A DNA stretch of 64,000 bases from Lachnospiraceae bacterium UBA7143. GTDB taxonomy: Bacteria > Bacillota > Clostridia > Lachnospirales > Lachnospiraceae. The position numbers and the translations under genes were made by a program. Below are positions 35,681 to 44,533 of this stretch, piece after piece (position 1 is the stretch's first letter; each line of letters begins with the position of its first letter). The stretch spans positions 30,613 to 94,612 of the forward strand of contig DKWV01000024.1 in the NCBI GenBank assembly GCA_002491905.1. Direction: 5' to 3'. The notes under the pieces were generated by a model. That model ran no database searches and was not told the origin of the DNA. It saw nothing but the letters and a program-made list of their open reading frames with translations.

Positions 35681-35709
35681 ATACTACTCCTTATTCCCCA
35701 GTATGTCAA
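35681..35709 (-). promoter_or_regulatory. Promoter of the leader/ABC operon
   Basis: -35 TTGACA (35704-35709), -10 TAGTAT (35681-35686), 17-base spacing, minus strand. The leader RNA from here to the terminator is about 220 nt. Confidence 0.75.
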
Positions 35710-35781
35710 TAGGTTTTTTATATTTTTTACCGAACAAAAAGGAGCTCCCCTGTTTATCCCGGAAAGCCCCTTTTTTCATAA

Positions 35782-37911
35782 TCAGCTAAACTGTAAAAAC
35801 CCCTGTTCCCTGCGGTTCTCGTGTCTTAAGATAATAGCCGACGTCGCCGGCAGCGTCACCTTCACCTTCCCTGCAATAACCGGATACTCCTTCGGCTCTG
35901 TGAAATATCCCTCCGCCGTCGTCAGGATCAGACGGCGGAGCGCACACTCCTTCGGTATGCCCAGATACCAGACCGACACTTCCTTCGTAATCTCATAATC
36001 ATTGTTATTGACAAGAATCAGCGATTGTCCTTCCCTGGTAAACCTGCCGTAGCCGATCACGTTGTAATCCGCTTCCGCATATTTGAGGGAGCCAGTCAGA
36101 AATTCCTTATGCGTCTTGTGGATACGGATAATCTCCTTATGAAAAGCAATCAGTTCCTGGTCCTCATGTCCCCAAGGATAGGTGCGCCTGTTGTCCGGGT
36201 CAGTAAAACCGCAGACACCTGCTTCATCCCCATAATAAATCGTAGGCGCGCCGGGCCAGGTCATCTGGATCACTACCGCTTCACGCAGCACCGCCTTGTT
36301 GACACCTTCGTTCGCCGCCTGCGGACCAAGGGTGTTCGTCCGGCCCACCTTGTGGTTCGTTCTGGTGAGGAACCGGGAATGATCGTGATTGGACAGCTCG
36401 TTCATGGCCACCAGCAGGGACGGCATGGAAAAGGCCGCACAGTGGTGCCTCATCGCCCCCCAGAAGCTGTCGGCATTGCCCCTCATATCCTCCCGGTAAT
36501 CGTCGCTGTGCTTCTGCATCCCCGTCAAAAACCAGGTCACCGGCTCCATAAAGGCATCATAATTCATGACTGTATCCCACTCCTGCCCCTGCAGCCAGTC
36601 CAGAGGACTGCCATAGTGCTCTGCGAGAATAATTGCATTGGGGTTGGCCGTTTTAACAGCCTTGCGGAATTCCTTCCAGAAAAGATGGTTAAACTCCGGG
36701 CTGTGGCCCAGATCCGCCGCCACGTCCAGACGCCAGCCATCCGCATTGTAAGGCGGGGATACCCACTTTTTTCCGATATACAGCACATAATCCAGAAGCT
36801 GCCTTGAATTTTCATAATTCAGCTTCGGCAAAGTGTCATGTCCCCACCAGCCGTCATAAGAGCCGTTGTAGGGAAATTTTGACTCATCGTAAAACTGAAA
36901 GTAATTGTGGTAGGGGCTGTCTTTATCAATATAGGCACCCTTTTCATACCCGGGCGCGTTCTCATAGATCCGTTCCCTGTCCAGCCATTTGTTGAAAGAG
37001 CCGCAGTGATTGAACACGCCGTCCAGAATCACCTTCATGCCCCTTCTGTGCGCTTCCTTCACCACCTCGGCAAAAAGCTCATTGCTGGCCTCCAGATTTT
37101 CCCTATTGGAAATACGGTCGATATATCTGGTGGCAAAGCGGTTTTCCGTCTGCCCGTCCTCCAGCAGATCTCCCTCGTCGTGCACAATCCTGCCGAAGTG
37201 GGGATCGATATAGTCATAATCCTGAATGTCATATTTATGATTAGAGGGCGACACGAACAGAGGATTAAAATAAATTACATCTACACCCAGATCCTGCAGG
37301 TAATCCATCTTGTCGAGCACGCCCTGCAGATCCCCGCCGTAAAATTCGCGCACACCCATAGCCGCCGGGTACTTATCCCAATCCTCCACCCTGACCGTCT
37401 TATCCCCAATATACTGGTATTCGTTCGTCAGTACATCATTAGTTGGATCTCCGTTATAAAAGCGGTCCACATATATCTGGTAAAATACCGCGCCCTTCGC
37501 CCAGTCAGGCGTCTTAAAGCCCGGAATCACATGAAAATTGTAATATTCGTTCGTATCTTTCGTGACGCCCCGCCTGTCATAGAAGCAGGCAATCTTTCCC
37601 GCATGCACTTCAAAATAATAACTCAGCTTCTCATTTTCCAGCTGGACCGTATGCGAATAGTAATCGAAATAGGCATCCGACTCCGTGCGGAACATGATAT
37701 GCTTCTCGTTCTTACATACAAAAAACACTCTGTCAATATTATTCTTTGCGGTACGGAAGCGCACGGTCACCTCGCCGTATGCGCTCGGTTCCGCCGGTGA
37801 CACGTAGTCTTCGGTCATATCTGTAAACAGCGCTTTCCTATTAAAAACCGGGCGCATACCCGCGAAGTACTGCTGATTTTTTTCTGCCTTCTGAAATTGA
37901 TTGATATCCAT
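35782..37911 (-). CDS. GH13 neopullulanase/cyclomaltodextrinase-like alpha-glycosidase
   Basis: 709 residues from the ATG at 37911 (AAGGAAAGG site). A CBM34-like N-terminal domain comes first (YGEVTVRFRTAKNNIDRVFF). The GH13 barrel follows: VDVIYFNPLFVSPSNHKYD, the catalytic nucleophile region GWRLDVAADLG, the acid/base region ILAEHYG, and the third acid in LSNHDHSRFL. A C-terminal beta domain ends the protein. There is no signal peptide, so it should hydrolyse imported maltodextrins, pullulan fragments or cyclodextrins in the cytosol. A palindrome just upstream may be its operator. Confidence 0.92.
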   Translation of the reverse strand: MDINQFQKAEKNQQYFAGMRPVFNRKALFTDMTEDYVSPAEPSAYGEVTVRFRTAKNNIDRVFFVCKNEKHIMFRTESDAYFDYYSHTVQLENEKLSYYFEVHAGKIACFYDRRGVTKDTNEYYNFHVIPGFKTPDWAKGAVFYQIYVDRFYNGDPTNDVLTNEYQYIGDKTVRVEDWDKYPAAMGVREFYGGDLQGVLDKMDYLQDLGVDVIYFNPLFVSPSNHKYDIQDYDYIDPHFGRIVHDEGDLLEDGQTENRFATRYIDRISNRENLEASNELFAEVVKEAHRRGMKVILDGVFNHCGSFNKWLDRERIYENAPGYEKGAYIDKDSPYHNYFQFYDESKFPYNGSYDGWWGHDTLPKLNYENSRQLLDYVLYIGKKWVSPPYNADGWRLDVAADLGHSPEFNHLFWKEFRKAVKTANPNAIILAEHYGSPLDWLQGQEWDTVMNYDAFMEPVTWFLTGMQKHSDDYREDMRGNADSFWGAMRHHCAAFSMPSLLVAMNELSNHDHSRFLTRTNHKVGRTNTLGPQAANEGVNKAVLREAVVIQMTWPGAPTIYYGDEAGVCGFTDPDNRRTYPWGHEDQELIAFHKEIIRIHKTHKEFLTGSLKYAEADYNVIGYGRFTREGQSLILVNNNDYEITKEVSVWYLGIPKECALRRLILTTAEGYFTEPKEYPVIAGKVKVTLPATSAIILRHENRREQGFLQFS

Positions 37912-37936
37912 AATCAGCCTTTCCTTAAAAACGAAA

Positions 37937-37968
37937 ACAATATATAGATATTTTATCCTATATATTGT
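37937..37968 (-). promoter_or_regulatory. Palindrome in the GH13 leader, candidate operator
   Basis: Perfect 11-bp inverted repeat ACAATATATAG / CTATATATTGT with a ten-base spacer, 26 bases upstream of the GH13 start. It could be a repressor site or an mRNA hairpin. Confidence 0.45.
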
Positions 37969-38019
37969 GGATGTGCAACCCACAATTCAGCCGGAAAGCC
38001 GGTCCGCATGAACAAAAGT

Positions 38020-38049
38020 AAAAAAGACAGTCGTTAAACTGTCTTTTTT
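38020..38049 (-). terminator. Terminator of the ftsH operon
   Basis: 12-bp stem AAAAAAGACAGT / ACTGTCTTTTTT with a six-base loop, T-rich on both strands, ~155 bases past the ftsH stop. Confidence 0.85.
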
Positions 38050-38205
38050 AGAGAAGGTATTTCTTTCTTATGGGGTATAGCAAAAAACTATATAATGTAT
38101 TGGGGGGTTACAAGTAGTATATTAGCATACCCCCTGTCTGTCTACAATACCAAGGATTCACAAATATTACAATTTTTGATGTTTGTTTTTGTGCATTTTT
38201 AACAA

Positions 38206-40065
38206 TTACTGTGCTTCTCCCACCCTTTCGCCCGGCTCTTCGGGCTGGGGATAGTAGGTATCAAAAAGCGCTTCAAACTCCGCACGGTTGATCTTTTCCT
38301 TCTCCAGAAGAAGTTTCGCGCACTTGTGCAGCACATCCTCGTGCTCCATAATAATATCCTTCGCTTTCTGGTAGCACCTGTCAATAATCGCCTTCACTTC
38401 CCTGTCGATCTCCCCGGAAACAAGCTCACTGTGATTCTTCGCATGGGCCAGATCCCTGCCGATAAACACTTCGTCATCATCATCGTCATAGTTGATCACG
38501 CCGATATTGTCAGACATACCATAGCGGGTCACCATCCTGCGGGCCACCTTAGTCGCTTTCTTGATATCGCTGGACGCGCCTGTGGTGATATCGTCAAAGA
38601 TAATCTCCTCCGCGATACGGCCGCCCAGAGAAACCATAATATCCTCGATCATCTTTCCTTTTGTAAGGAACATCTCGTCCTTTTCAGGAAGCGGCATCGT
38701 ATAGCCTGCTGCCCCAAGTCCTGTAGGGATAATGGAAACAGTGTAAACCGGCCCCACATCCGGCAGCACATGAAAGAGAATCGCATGGCCGGCCTCGTGG
38801 TAAGCCGTAATCTTCTTTTCCTTCTCGGAAATAATACGGCTCTTCTTCTCCGCACCGATTCCCACTTTGATAAATGCCTTTTTGATATCCTCCTGCCGCA
38901 CAAAGGCCCGCTTATCCATAGCCGCGTTGATGGCCGCCTCGTTTAACAGGTTCTCCAGATCCGCCCCCGTAAACCCGGCCGTCGTCTGTGCGATCTGCTC
39001 CAGATTGACATCATCGCCGAGGGGCTTATTCTTGGCATGTACCTTTAAAATATCCTCCCTGCCCCGCACATCCGGGGAAACCACGGTAATCTTCCTGTCA
39101 AAACGGCCCGGACGCAGGATTGCCGGATCTAAGATATCCACGCGGTTCGTGGCCGCCATCACGATAATTCCCTCATTGACGCCGAACCCGTCCATCTCCA
39201 CCAGAAGCTGGTTGAGGGTCTGCTCCCTCTCGTCGTGGCCACCGCCCATACCGGTCCCGCGCCGTCTGGCCACTGCATCGATCTCATCAATAAAAATAAT
39301 ACAGGGCGCATGGCGCTTTGCCTCCGCAAACATATCACGCACACGGGACGCGCCCACGCCGACAAACATTTCCACGAAATCTGAACCCGAAATGCTGAAA
39401 AACGGCACGTTTGCCTCGCCTGCAATCGCCTTGGCAAGAAGCGTCTTACCGGTACCCGGCGCACCCTCCAGAAGAACGCCCTTGGGGATTCTCGCGCCCA
39501 CCCTGGTGAACTTGCCCGGTTCCCTGAGAAACTCCACGATCTCCTGCAGTTCCTCCTTTTCCTCCTTTAAGCCTGCCACTTCGTTCAGGGTGATCTTATT
39601 TTCCCCACCCAGTGTAAGCCTGGCGCGGCTCTTCCCGAAATTCATCATCTTGCCGCCGCCACCGCCGGCGTTCTGGGAATTCATCATGACAAAGAAGAAA
39701 ACGCAGACTACCACCACGATCAGAATCGGCAGGACGCTGTTTAAAAACCAGCTCTCTTCCGGCACGCTCTCCACGGAGCAGTCTATGCCGTGTTCCCTGA
39801 CAATGCTCTCCATCTCTGCCACATCCGTCACGTAAAGGACTTTCTCTTCCCCATTTTTTAAAACCACTTCCAGGGAACCTGCGGACGTGTCCTTATTCGG
39901 GCAGACCGTCACTACCGCAACCTCGTTATTTTCCATCTGCCTTTCAAATTCGCCCCGGGTATAGCCGCTGCCCGGTACCCGCAGCGTCCCTACCCACACT
40001 GTAAGCAGCAACAGACAGATAATGATTACAAAATACAGATAAAAATTTCTACCACTCTTGTTCAT
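38206..40065 (-). CDS. ftsH: ATP-dependent zinc metalloprotease FtsH
   Basis: 619 residues. Two N-terminal membrane helices flank a ~75-residue extracellular domain. The AAA module has Walker A GAPGTGKT, Walker B IIFIDEIDAVARRRG and the SRH ATNRVDILDPAILRPGRFDR. The M41 protease has zinc motif HEAGH. Degrades membrane and short-lived cytosolic proteins as a hexamer. Last gene of the conserved yabP - ftsH block, 33 bases after hpt, followed by a strong terminator. The C-terminus is short, as is usual in Clostridia. Confidence 0.98.
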   Translation of the reverse strand: MNKSGRNFYLYFVIIICLLLLTVWVGTLRVPGSGYTRGEFERQMENNEVAVVTVCPNKDTSAGSLEVVLKNGEEKVLYVTDVAEMESIVREHGIDCSVESVPEESWFLNSVLPILIVVVVCVFFFVMMNSQNAGGGGGKMMNFGKSRARLTLGGENKITLNEVAGLKEEKEELQEIVEFLREPGKFTRVGARIPKGVLLEGAPGTGKTLLAKAIAGEANVPFFSISGSDFVEMFVGVGASRVRDMFAEAKRHAPCIIFIDEIDAVARRRGTGMGGGHDEREQTLNQLLVEMDGFGVNEGIIVMAATNRVDILDPAILRPGRFDRKITVVSPDVRGREDILKVHAKNKPLGDDVNLEQIAQTTAGFTGADLENLLNEAAINAAMDKRAFVRQEDIKKAFIKVGIGAEKKSRIISEKEKKITAYHEAGHAILFHVLPDVGPVYTVSIIPTGLGAAGYTMPLPEKDEMFLTKGKMIEDIMVSLGGRIAEEIIFDDITTGASSDIKKATKVARRMVTRYGMSDNIGVINYDDDDDEVFIGRDLAHAKNHSELVSGEIDREVKAIIDRCYQKAKDIIMEHEDVLHKCAKLLLEKEKINRAEFEALFDTYYPQPEEPGERVGEAQ

Positions 40066-40097
40066 GAAACACTTCCTCTACTCCGGATCCTGTCAAC

Positions 40098-40622
40098 TCA
40101 GTCAAATTTTACAATTCCGATATAAGGCAGATTGCGGTACTTCTGATCGTAATCCAGACCGTATCCCACCACAAACTCATCCGGGATCTCAAATCCTGTG
40201 TAATCCACCTTCACGTCCACCACGCGCCTGTCCGGCTTGTCCAAAAGCGTACAGAGTTTCACATCCGCAGGCCCCCTGCTCTGCAGCATATCCAGCAGAT
40301 AACTCAATGTCCGTCCGGAATCCACAATATCCTCAATCACCAGCACATGCTTATCTTTCAGGGATTCGTCCAGATCCTTCACGATCCTGACCACACCGCT
40401 CGATTTGGTATCCCCGCCGTAACTGGACACCGACATAAAATCAATGGACACCGGCACCGTGATCCGCTTGGCCAGCTCGCACATAAAAAAACTGCCGCCC
40501 TTTAAGACACACACCAGATGCACCTGCTTTCCGGCATAATCCCTGGAAATCTGATCTCCGATCTCCTGGATCCTCTTATCGACCTCCTGCTCCGTCAACA
40601 GTACTTCTATCCGTTCCGCCAT
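40098..40622 (-). CDS. hpt: Hypoxanthine phosphoribosyltransferase
   Basis: 174 residues. Purine-salvage enzyme making IMP or GMP from PRPP. The PRPP motif is VLVIEDIVDSGRTLSYL. Other family segments are VCVLKGGSFFMCELAKRI and the flexible-loop region SVSSYGGDTKSSG. ATGATG start: the second ATG (40622) is better spaced from AGGAGG. It overlaps the tilS 3' end by ~47 bases. Synteny tilS-hpt-ftsH matches Bacillus. Confidence 0.96.
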   Translation of the reverse strand: MAERIEVLLTEQEVDKRIQEIGDQISRDYAGKQVHLVCVLKGGSFFMCELAKRITVPVSIDFMSVSSYGGDTKSSGVVRIVKDLDESLKDKHVLVIEDIVDSGRTLSYLLDMLQSRGPADVKLCTLLDKPDRRVVDVKVDYTGFEIPDEFVVGYGLDYDQKYRNLPYIGIVKFD

Positions 40623-42177
40623 CATTTCCTCCTCTTAGACGTACCTCCAGGATACGCTTTGTATTTTTCCCTACCCTGTACTGTCTGCTTACGCGGTATC
40701 CGGGCACCCAGAGAATATGGGAGCCGTCAGCCAGCAGATACATGCAGTCCCGCTTCGCTTTCGGGATTTTTTCATTGATCATATACTGCTTGACAGATTG
40801 GGTATGGAGTGCATTATCTATCGTGAGATAATCGCCTGTCCTCCTGGTCCGCAGGAGTAAAGACGTAGTTATTTTATCATAATCAAACCATTTCGTATAT
40901 CTATTTTCGGGAATATTTTGTTCCTTTCTGTAGAAAAAGGACGCTGCCGGAAGAAAGGACGTCTCCCACAAAATAAAAGTAAAGCCGCCGGTATCCGGGA
41001 CGGGAAACTCCACGGGAACGCCCGGCTCAAGCGCGGACTCCGCAATGCAGATCTCCGGCAGACCCGCACACTCCACTGCCGGACTGCTGTTTTCCGCCAC
41101 CTGCTGCCCCGGAGCGCTCTCCTCCTTCGTCCGCCGCAGGAACAGCGTACCGTACTCCTTGACGGCTCTGATCCCGTAAGGCAGAGAAAGCTCCTTACTG
41201 CCCTCCTTCTCCGTAAGCTCCATCAGACCGGCGATATGCCGCGCGGTAATATCTTTGCGTCGGGGTGTGATCCTTTCCAGCGCCCGCAGAAGAATGCGCC
41301 TTCTCATCGCCACATCCTCTGTCCGAAATCCGGCCAGCCGTATTGTCACTTCTCCATACAGATCCCCCGGCTCTTCATCCGAATCCGAAATCCCCGTTCC
41401 GCCTTTTTTTCTGCCAACATCCTCGCTCACATATCTGTCATAAAGTCTGTCGGTCTGTTTCTCCAGATATTTTTCAGTTTCTTCAAGAATATCCGCCAAC
41501 TCTCCCATATGCGGAACCGCCCTGCCGCAAATCTCCTTCTGCGCATAGGGCAGTATATGATGCCTGATCCGGTTGCGGGCATAGGCATCCTCCCCGTTGG
41601 TGGCGTCCTCCCGCCAGGCCAGTCCCTCCGCTGCCAGATACGCTTCAATCTGTTCACGGCTCACGCACAGGAGAGGCCGGATGACGGATTCCCTCACCGG
41701 GCGAATGGACGAAAGACCTTTAAGGCCGCTGCCCCGGAACATATGAAAAAGCATAGTCTCCGCCCTGTCATCTGCATTGTGCGCCACTGCGATCCTTCCC
41801 CTGTCCCCGGCCTTTATCTCCCCGAGAACCTCCTGAAATACCTGATAGCGCAACAGACGCCCCGCCTCCTCCGGGGACAGCTTATGCGCCGCCGCATAAC
41901 CCGCCATATCCACTTCCCGCAAATAAAAGGGAATACCCCACTGTCCGCACAGTTTCTCCACAAAGGCAGCGTCCTCCCCGGCCTCGGGGCGCAGTCCGTG
42001 ATTGACATGCACCACCGTCAGGCGGAACGGGATCTCCTTCTGTAGCCGCGTCAGCAAATGCAGCATGCAGACCGAATCCGCACCGCCGGACACTCCGGCT
42101 GCCACGCAGTCCCCCGGCTCTGTCATTCCGTGGACATCCATATATTTTTTTACTTTTTCGTATAACTTTTCTTTCAT
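40576..42177 (-). CDS. tilS: tRNA(Ile)-lysidine synthetase
   Basis: 533 residues. PP-loop ATPase with SGGADSVCMLHLL near residue 30 and the HNADDRAETMLFHMFRGSGLKGL segment. It converts the wobble C of tRNA-Ile(CAU) to lysidine, so it should be essential. The C-terminal TilS domain (DNALHTQSVKQYMINEKIPKAKRD, in blocks) is present. A long linker between catalytic and C-terminal domains includes the acidic stretch GGTGISDSDEEPGDLYGEV. It lies between spoIIE and hpt as in Bacillus. Confidence 0.95.
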   Translation of the reverse strand: MKEKLYEKVKKYMDVHGMTEPGDCVAAGVSGGADSVCMLHLLTRLQKEIPFRLTVVHVNHGLRPEAGEDAAFVEKLCGQWGIPFYLREVDMAGYAAAHKLSPEEAGRLLRYQVFQEVLGEIKAGDRGRIAVAHNADDRAETMLFHMFRGSGLKGLSSIRPVRESVIRPLLCVSREQIEAYLAAEGLAWREDATNGEDAYARNRIRHHILPYAQKEICGRAVPHMGELADILEETEKYLEKQTDRLYDRYVSEDVGRKKGGTGISDSDEEPGDLYGEVTIRLAGFRTEDVAMRRRILLRALERITPRRKDITARHIAGLMELTEKEGSKELSLPYGIRAVKEYGTLFLRRTKEESAPGQQVAENSSPAVECAGLPEICIAESALEPGVPVEFPVPDTGGFTFILWETSFLPAASFFYRKEQNIPENRYTKWFDYDKITTSLLLRTRRTGDYLTIDNALHTQSVKQYMINEKIPKAKRDCMYLLADGSHILWVPGYRVSRQYRVGKNTKRILEVRLRGGNDGGTDRSTVDGAGGR

Positions 42178-42205
42178 TCCCCGCCTGTCTATCCGCCGCT
42201 CCCGG

Positions 42206-43438
42206 CTATAGGGAATCCTCCTGATCCCAGATCCCCGTCACAAGCACCGTCATATCATCCCGGATCCGCCCCCGGCTCTGCCCGATGGCATAAGCCAGAA
42301 TCTGATTCGCAATTTCTCCCGGACTGCTGTATTCCATCCTGCCGATAATCTCTGGCAGCGCCTCCTCGCCTATGCCTTCCGAAAGCGCTTCCAGCACCCC
42401 GTCCGAAAGCATAATGATATAGTCCCCGCTCTGCAGCGTCCTGTTTTGGATTTCCGGCGCCATCTGCCAGAAGACTCCGAGAGGCAGATTCCTCGAGGAA
42501 AGCCTGTCCACCAGCCTTCCTCTCTTGATATAAGTGCTGGCTGCCCCCACCTTCACAAACTCGCAGTTCCCCGTATAAAGATCAATATCACAGACATCCA
42601 GCGTGGACATGAGCTGTTCCTGTCCCGCTGCCGCCATCGCCCCGTTTACCATCTGCACCGCGGGTTCCTTGGCGAATCCTGCCTCCAAAAGACGCTCCAT
42701 CATCTCAATCACACGGCCCGATTCACGGCAGGCCTCCTCCCCGGAACCGACACCGTCCGAGAGCAGTACCAGAAGCCTTCCGATATCTGACTCATAGAAG
42801 GAATAGCTGTCCCCCGACACTTTCTCCGTCTCTTTCACCGCCTTTGCAAAGCCGGTCAGCAGATGATAGGGCGGCTCCTCCAGAAAATAGTAAGTATTGT
42901 ACTCTGTCGCGAGATAAGCGGGCGTATTTTTCGCCACACAGAGCCTGCGGTTCATGGCCACCGATATGTAATCGGCCACATCCTCCGTGGAGATATATTC
43001 TGTCTCTCCGAAACGCACGCGTTTCCCGCCTGCCTGCCTCATGACAAGACTGATCTCCCGGTGGCCGTCCTCATGTTCCAGCTCCAGAAAGTCTTTCAGC
43101 ATAATGCCGGACTCCTTTAACAGCGCCGCCATCTGCTTATACCGCCGTTCCCCCATAGGACGGCATCTGCAGGTCTCCCTGGCAGTCACCGCCAGAATGT
43201 GCGCCATCTCCTTTAAATGCTCCGCCAGAAGTCCCCGGCTCTCCTGCAGGCGCCGTCTGCAAAGCAGCTCCTGTCTGTCCGCAGGCTCCTCCCCGGACGG
43301 CTCGTCCTCCGCCTGTTCTTCCTCAAACAGATCAGCCAGGTCCCTAAAAGACTCCGCATAGGACAAAAGCCTCTGTCTTCCGTACTCCGGTATGATATCT
43401 ATTCTGTCGTCTTCCTTTAATTTTGTCCGTCTTCTCAT
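42206..43438 (-). CDS. spoIIE: SpoIIE-type PP2C phosphatase lacking the membrane region
   Basis: 410 residues from the ATG at 43438 (GGAGG nine bases upstream). The C-terminal half is a SpoIIE-type PP2C phosphatase: DSYSFYESDIGRLLVLLSDG, GVGSGEEACRES, the second metal site YIIMLSDGVLEAL and RIRDDMTVLVTGI. The first ~190 residues resemble the SpoIIE regulatory region II. The ten-helix membrane region of Bacillus SpoIIE (~830 residues) is absent. Only a terminator and divIC lie upstream. Position in the divIC-spoIIE-tilS locus supports orthology: it should dephosphorylate SpoIIAA to activate sigma-F. Confidence 0.88.
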   Translation of the reverse strand: MRRRTKLKEDDRIDIIPEYGRQRLLSYAESFRDLADLFEEEQAEDEPSGEEPADRQELLCRRRLQESRGLLAEHLKEMAHILAVTARETCRCRPMGERRYKQMAALLKESGIMLKDFLELEHEDGHREISLVMRQAGGKRVRFGETEYISTEDVADYISVAMNRRLCVAKNTPAYLATEYNTYYFLEEPPYHLLTGFAKAVKETEKVSGDSYSFYESDIGRLLVLLSDGVGSGEEACRESGRVIEMMERLLEAGFAKEPAVQMVNGAMAAAGQEQLMSTLDVCDIDLYTGNCEFVKVGAASTYIKRGRLVDRLSSRNLPLGVFWQMAPEIQNRTLQSGDYIIMLSDGVLEALSEGIGEEALPEIIGRMEYSSPGEIANQILAYAIGQSRGRIRDDMTVLVTGIWDQEDSL

Positions 43439-43545
43439 CGCACACCGCCTCCATATATCTACTGCCTGTCCAAACAGGTCGGGAAAGCCCGCAAAACCCG
43501 TCTTACACATATATATGAAAAGTTGATGTGTTTTATTCCAAAAAT

Positions 43546-43572
43546 CGAGTAGGGGAAAATTTCCCCTACTCG
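43546..43572 (-). terminator. Terminator of the mazG/HU - divIC side of the locus
   Basis: Perfect 13-bp stem CGAGTAGGGGAAA / TTTCCCCTACTCG with a one-base centre, followed on the minus strand by ATTTTTGG. It separates divIC from spoIIE. Confidence 0.9.
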
Positions 43573-43586
43573 CTGCTACCGTTCAT

Positions 43587-43892
43587 TCATTTTTCATCCT
43601 TAAAGATTATCTCGCCCTCATACACCAGACCCAGCTTTTCCTTCGCCACTTCCTCCACAAATTTCTTGGTCTGCGTGTATTTCCCATACTCTTCAATTTC
43701 CTCGGATCTCGCTTCTTCCGCCTCTATTTCCTTTATAAGCGCCTCTTCCCGATCCATATAGAACTGGCGCTTTTCACGAAGCTCCACACTCTTAAAAGTA
43801 ACCACAAGCATCATCATCAACACTACAGTGGTAACCAAAAGCATGGCCAGCCTGTTCTGACGTCTTTTGCGATATGCTGCTTTTTTTGCCAT
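43587..43892 (-). CDS. divIC: Septum formation initiator, FtsB/DivIC family
   Basis: About 101 residues. Short basic cytoplasmic tail (MAKKAAYRKRRQNR), one membrane helix (LAMLLVTTVVLMMMLVVTF), then a coiled coil (YMDREEALIKEIEAEEARSE) and the conserved end KEKLGLVYEGEIIFK. Part of the divisome stabilising FtsL. Start taken at the ATG 43892. The frame also offers a GTG at 43916. Last gene before the terminator, 30 bases after yabQ. Confidence 0.9.
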   Translation of the reverse strand: MAKKAAYRKRRQNRLAMLLVTTVVLMMMLVVTFKSVELREKRQFYMDREEALIKEIEAEEARSEEIEEYGKYTQTKKFVEEVAKEKLGLVYEGEIIFKDEK

Positions 43893-43922
43893 GCCCCGAA
43901 ACTTACCCCTCTCCACTGCCTG

Positions 43923-44411
43923 TTAGTGTTTACATAAAACCATTCTAAAGGTTTTTATGAAAACCGTCAACCGTTTTTTAATAAATTCTTTACACTTTTT
44001 CAATTTTCTTCCCAGGTAAAGAACAAACGTTTTCCCCGCATAAAACAAGCGTTTCAGAGGTTTTAGCACAATTTGTAGGACGCGCAGGACAAACCACATG
44101 ATCTTGTGTATACATGTTGACATAACATTTACAAAAACATCCCTGACGACCACCTTGTAAAAAAACATACCAATTGTGGCGCCGAGAACCGCAAACCACC
44201 GCAGCGTTCCATCATTCTCCCTGTACAGCATATAAAAAACGCCAATCCCACAGGCCAGCCAGAATAAAAGGTCCTCCACTGACATGAGCGCCGTCCCATG
44301 CCTAAAAAGCCTGCGAAGCACGCGGACCCAGTCATAGATGAAAGTGATAACCAGCCCCATAAGGACAGAATGTGTAAAAAAAGTAAGCTCCTGCACAATC
44401 TCCCGGCTCAT
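43923..44411 (-). CDS. yabQ: Spore cortex biosynthesis protein YabQ
   Basis: 162 residues with three or four membrane helices (FFTHSVLMGLVITFIYDWVR, LLFWLACGIGVFYMLY, LRWFAVLGATIGMFFYKVVV) and a basic C-terminal tail. The pattern matches YabQ, a mother-cell membrane protein needed for spore cortex. It lies between yabP and divIC as in Bacillus and Clostridium. Weak ribosome binding site. A structured spacer separates it from yabP. Confidence 0.88.
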   Translation of the reverse strand: MSREIVQELTFFTHSVLMGLVITFIYDWVRVLRRLFRHGTALMSVEDLLFWLACGIGVFYMLYRENDGTLRWFAVLGATIGMFFYKVVVRDVFVNVMSTCIHKIMWFVLRVLQIVLKPLKRLFYAGKTFVLYLGRKLKKCKEFIKKRLTVFIKTFRMVLCKH

Positions 44412-44439
44412 ATCTTACCCATCTCCCATACTTTCACAC

Positions 44440-44533
44440 GGAGAATGCCGCTTTTTGGCATTCTCCCGAGCGAAACTTAGAACTTCTTAACGAAGCAGCC
44501 TCTGCTGCTGAGTTTTAGAAGTTCTTTTCGCTC
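44440..44533 (-). repeat. Tandem hairpins in the yabP-yabQ spacer
   Basis: Two adjacent structures. A 10-bp stem GGAGAATGCC / GGCATTCTCC (44440-44466) comes first. Next to it is an imperfect long inverted repeat with arms at 44468-44487 and 44517-44533 (GAGCGAAA...AGAACTTCT against AGAAGTTCT..TTTCGCTC) plus an internal CAGCAG-type stem. The second arm overlaps the yabP stop codon. Confidence 0.6.

Noticed and set aside
38070..38135. G-run/C-run hairpin upstream of the GH13 gene, considered as a terminator or riboswitch
   Set aside because: The pairing is imperfect, no U-tract follows, and no known aptamer pattern is visible.
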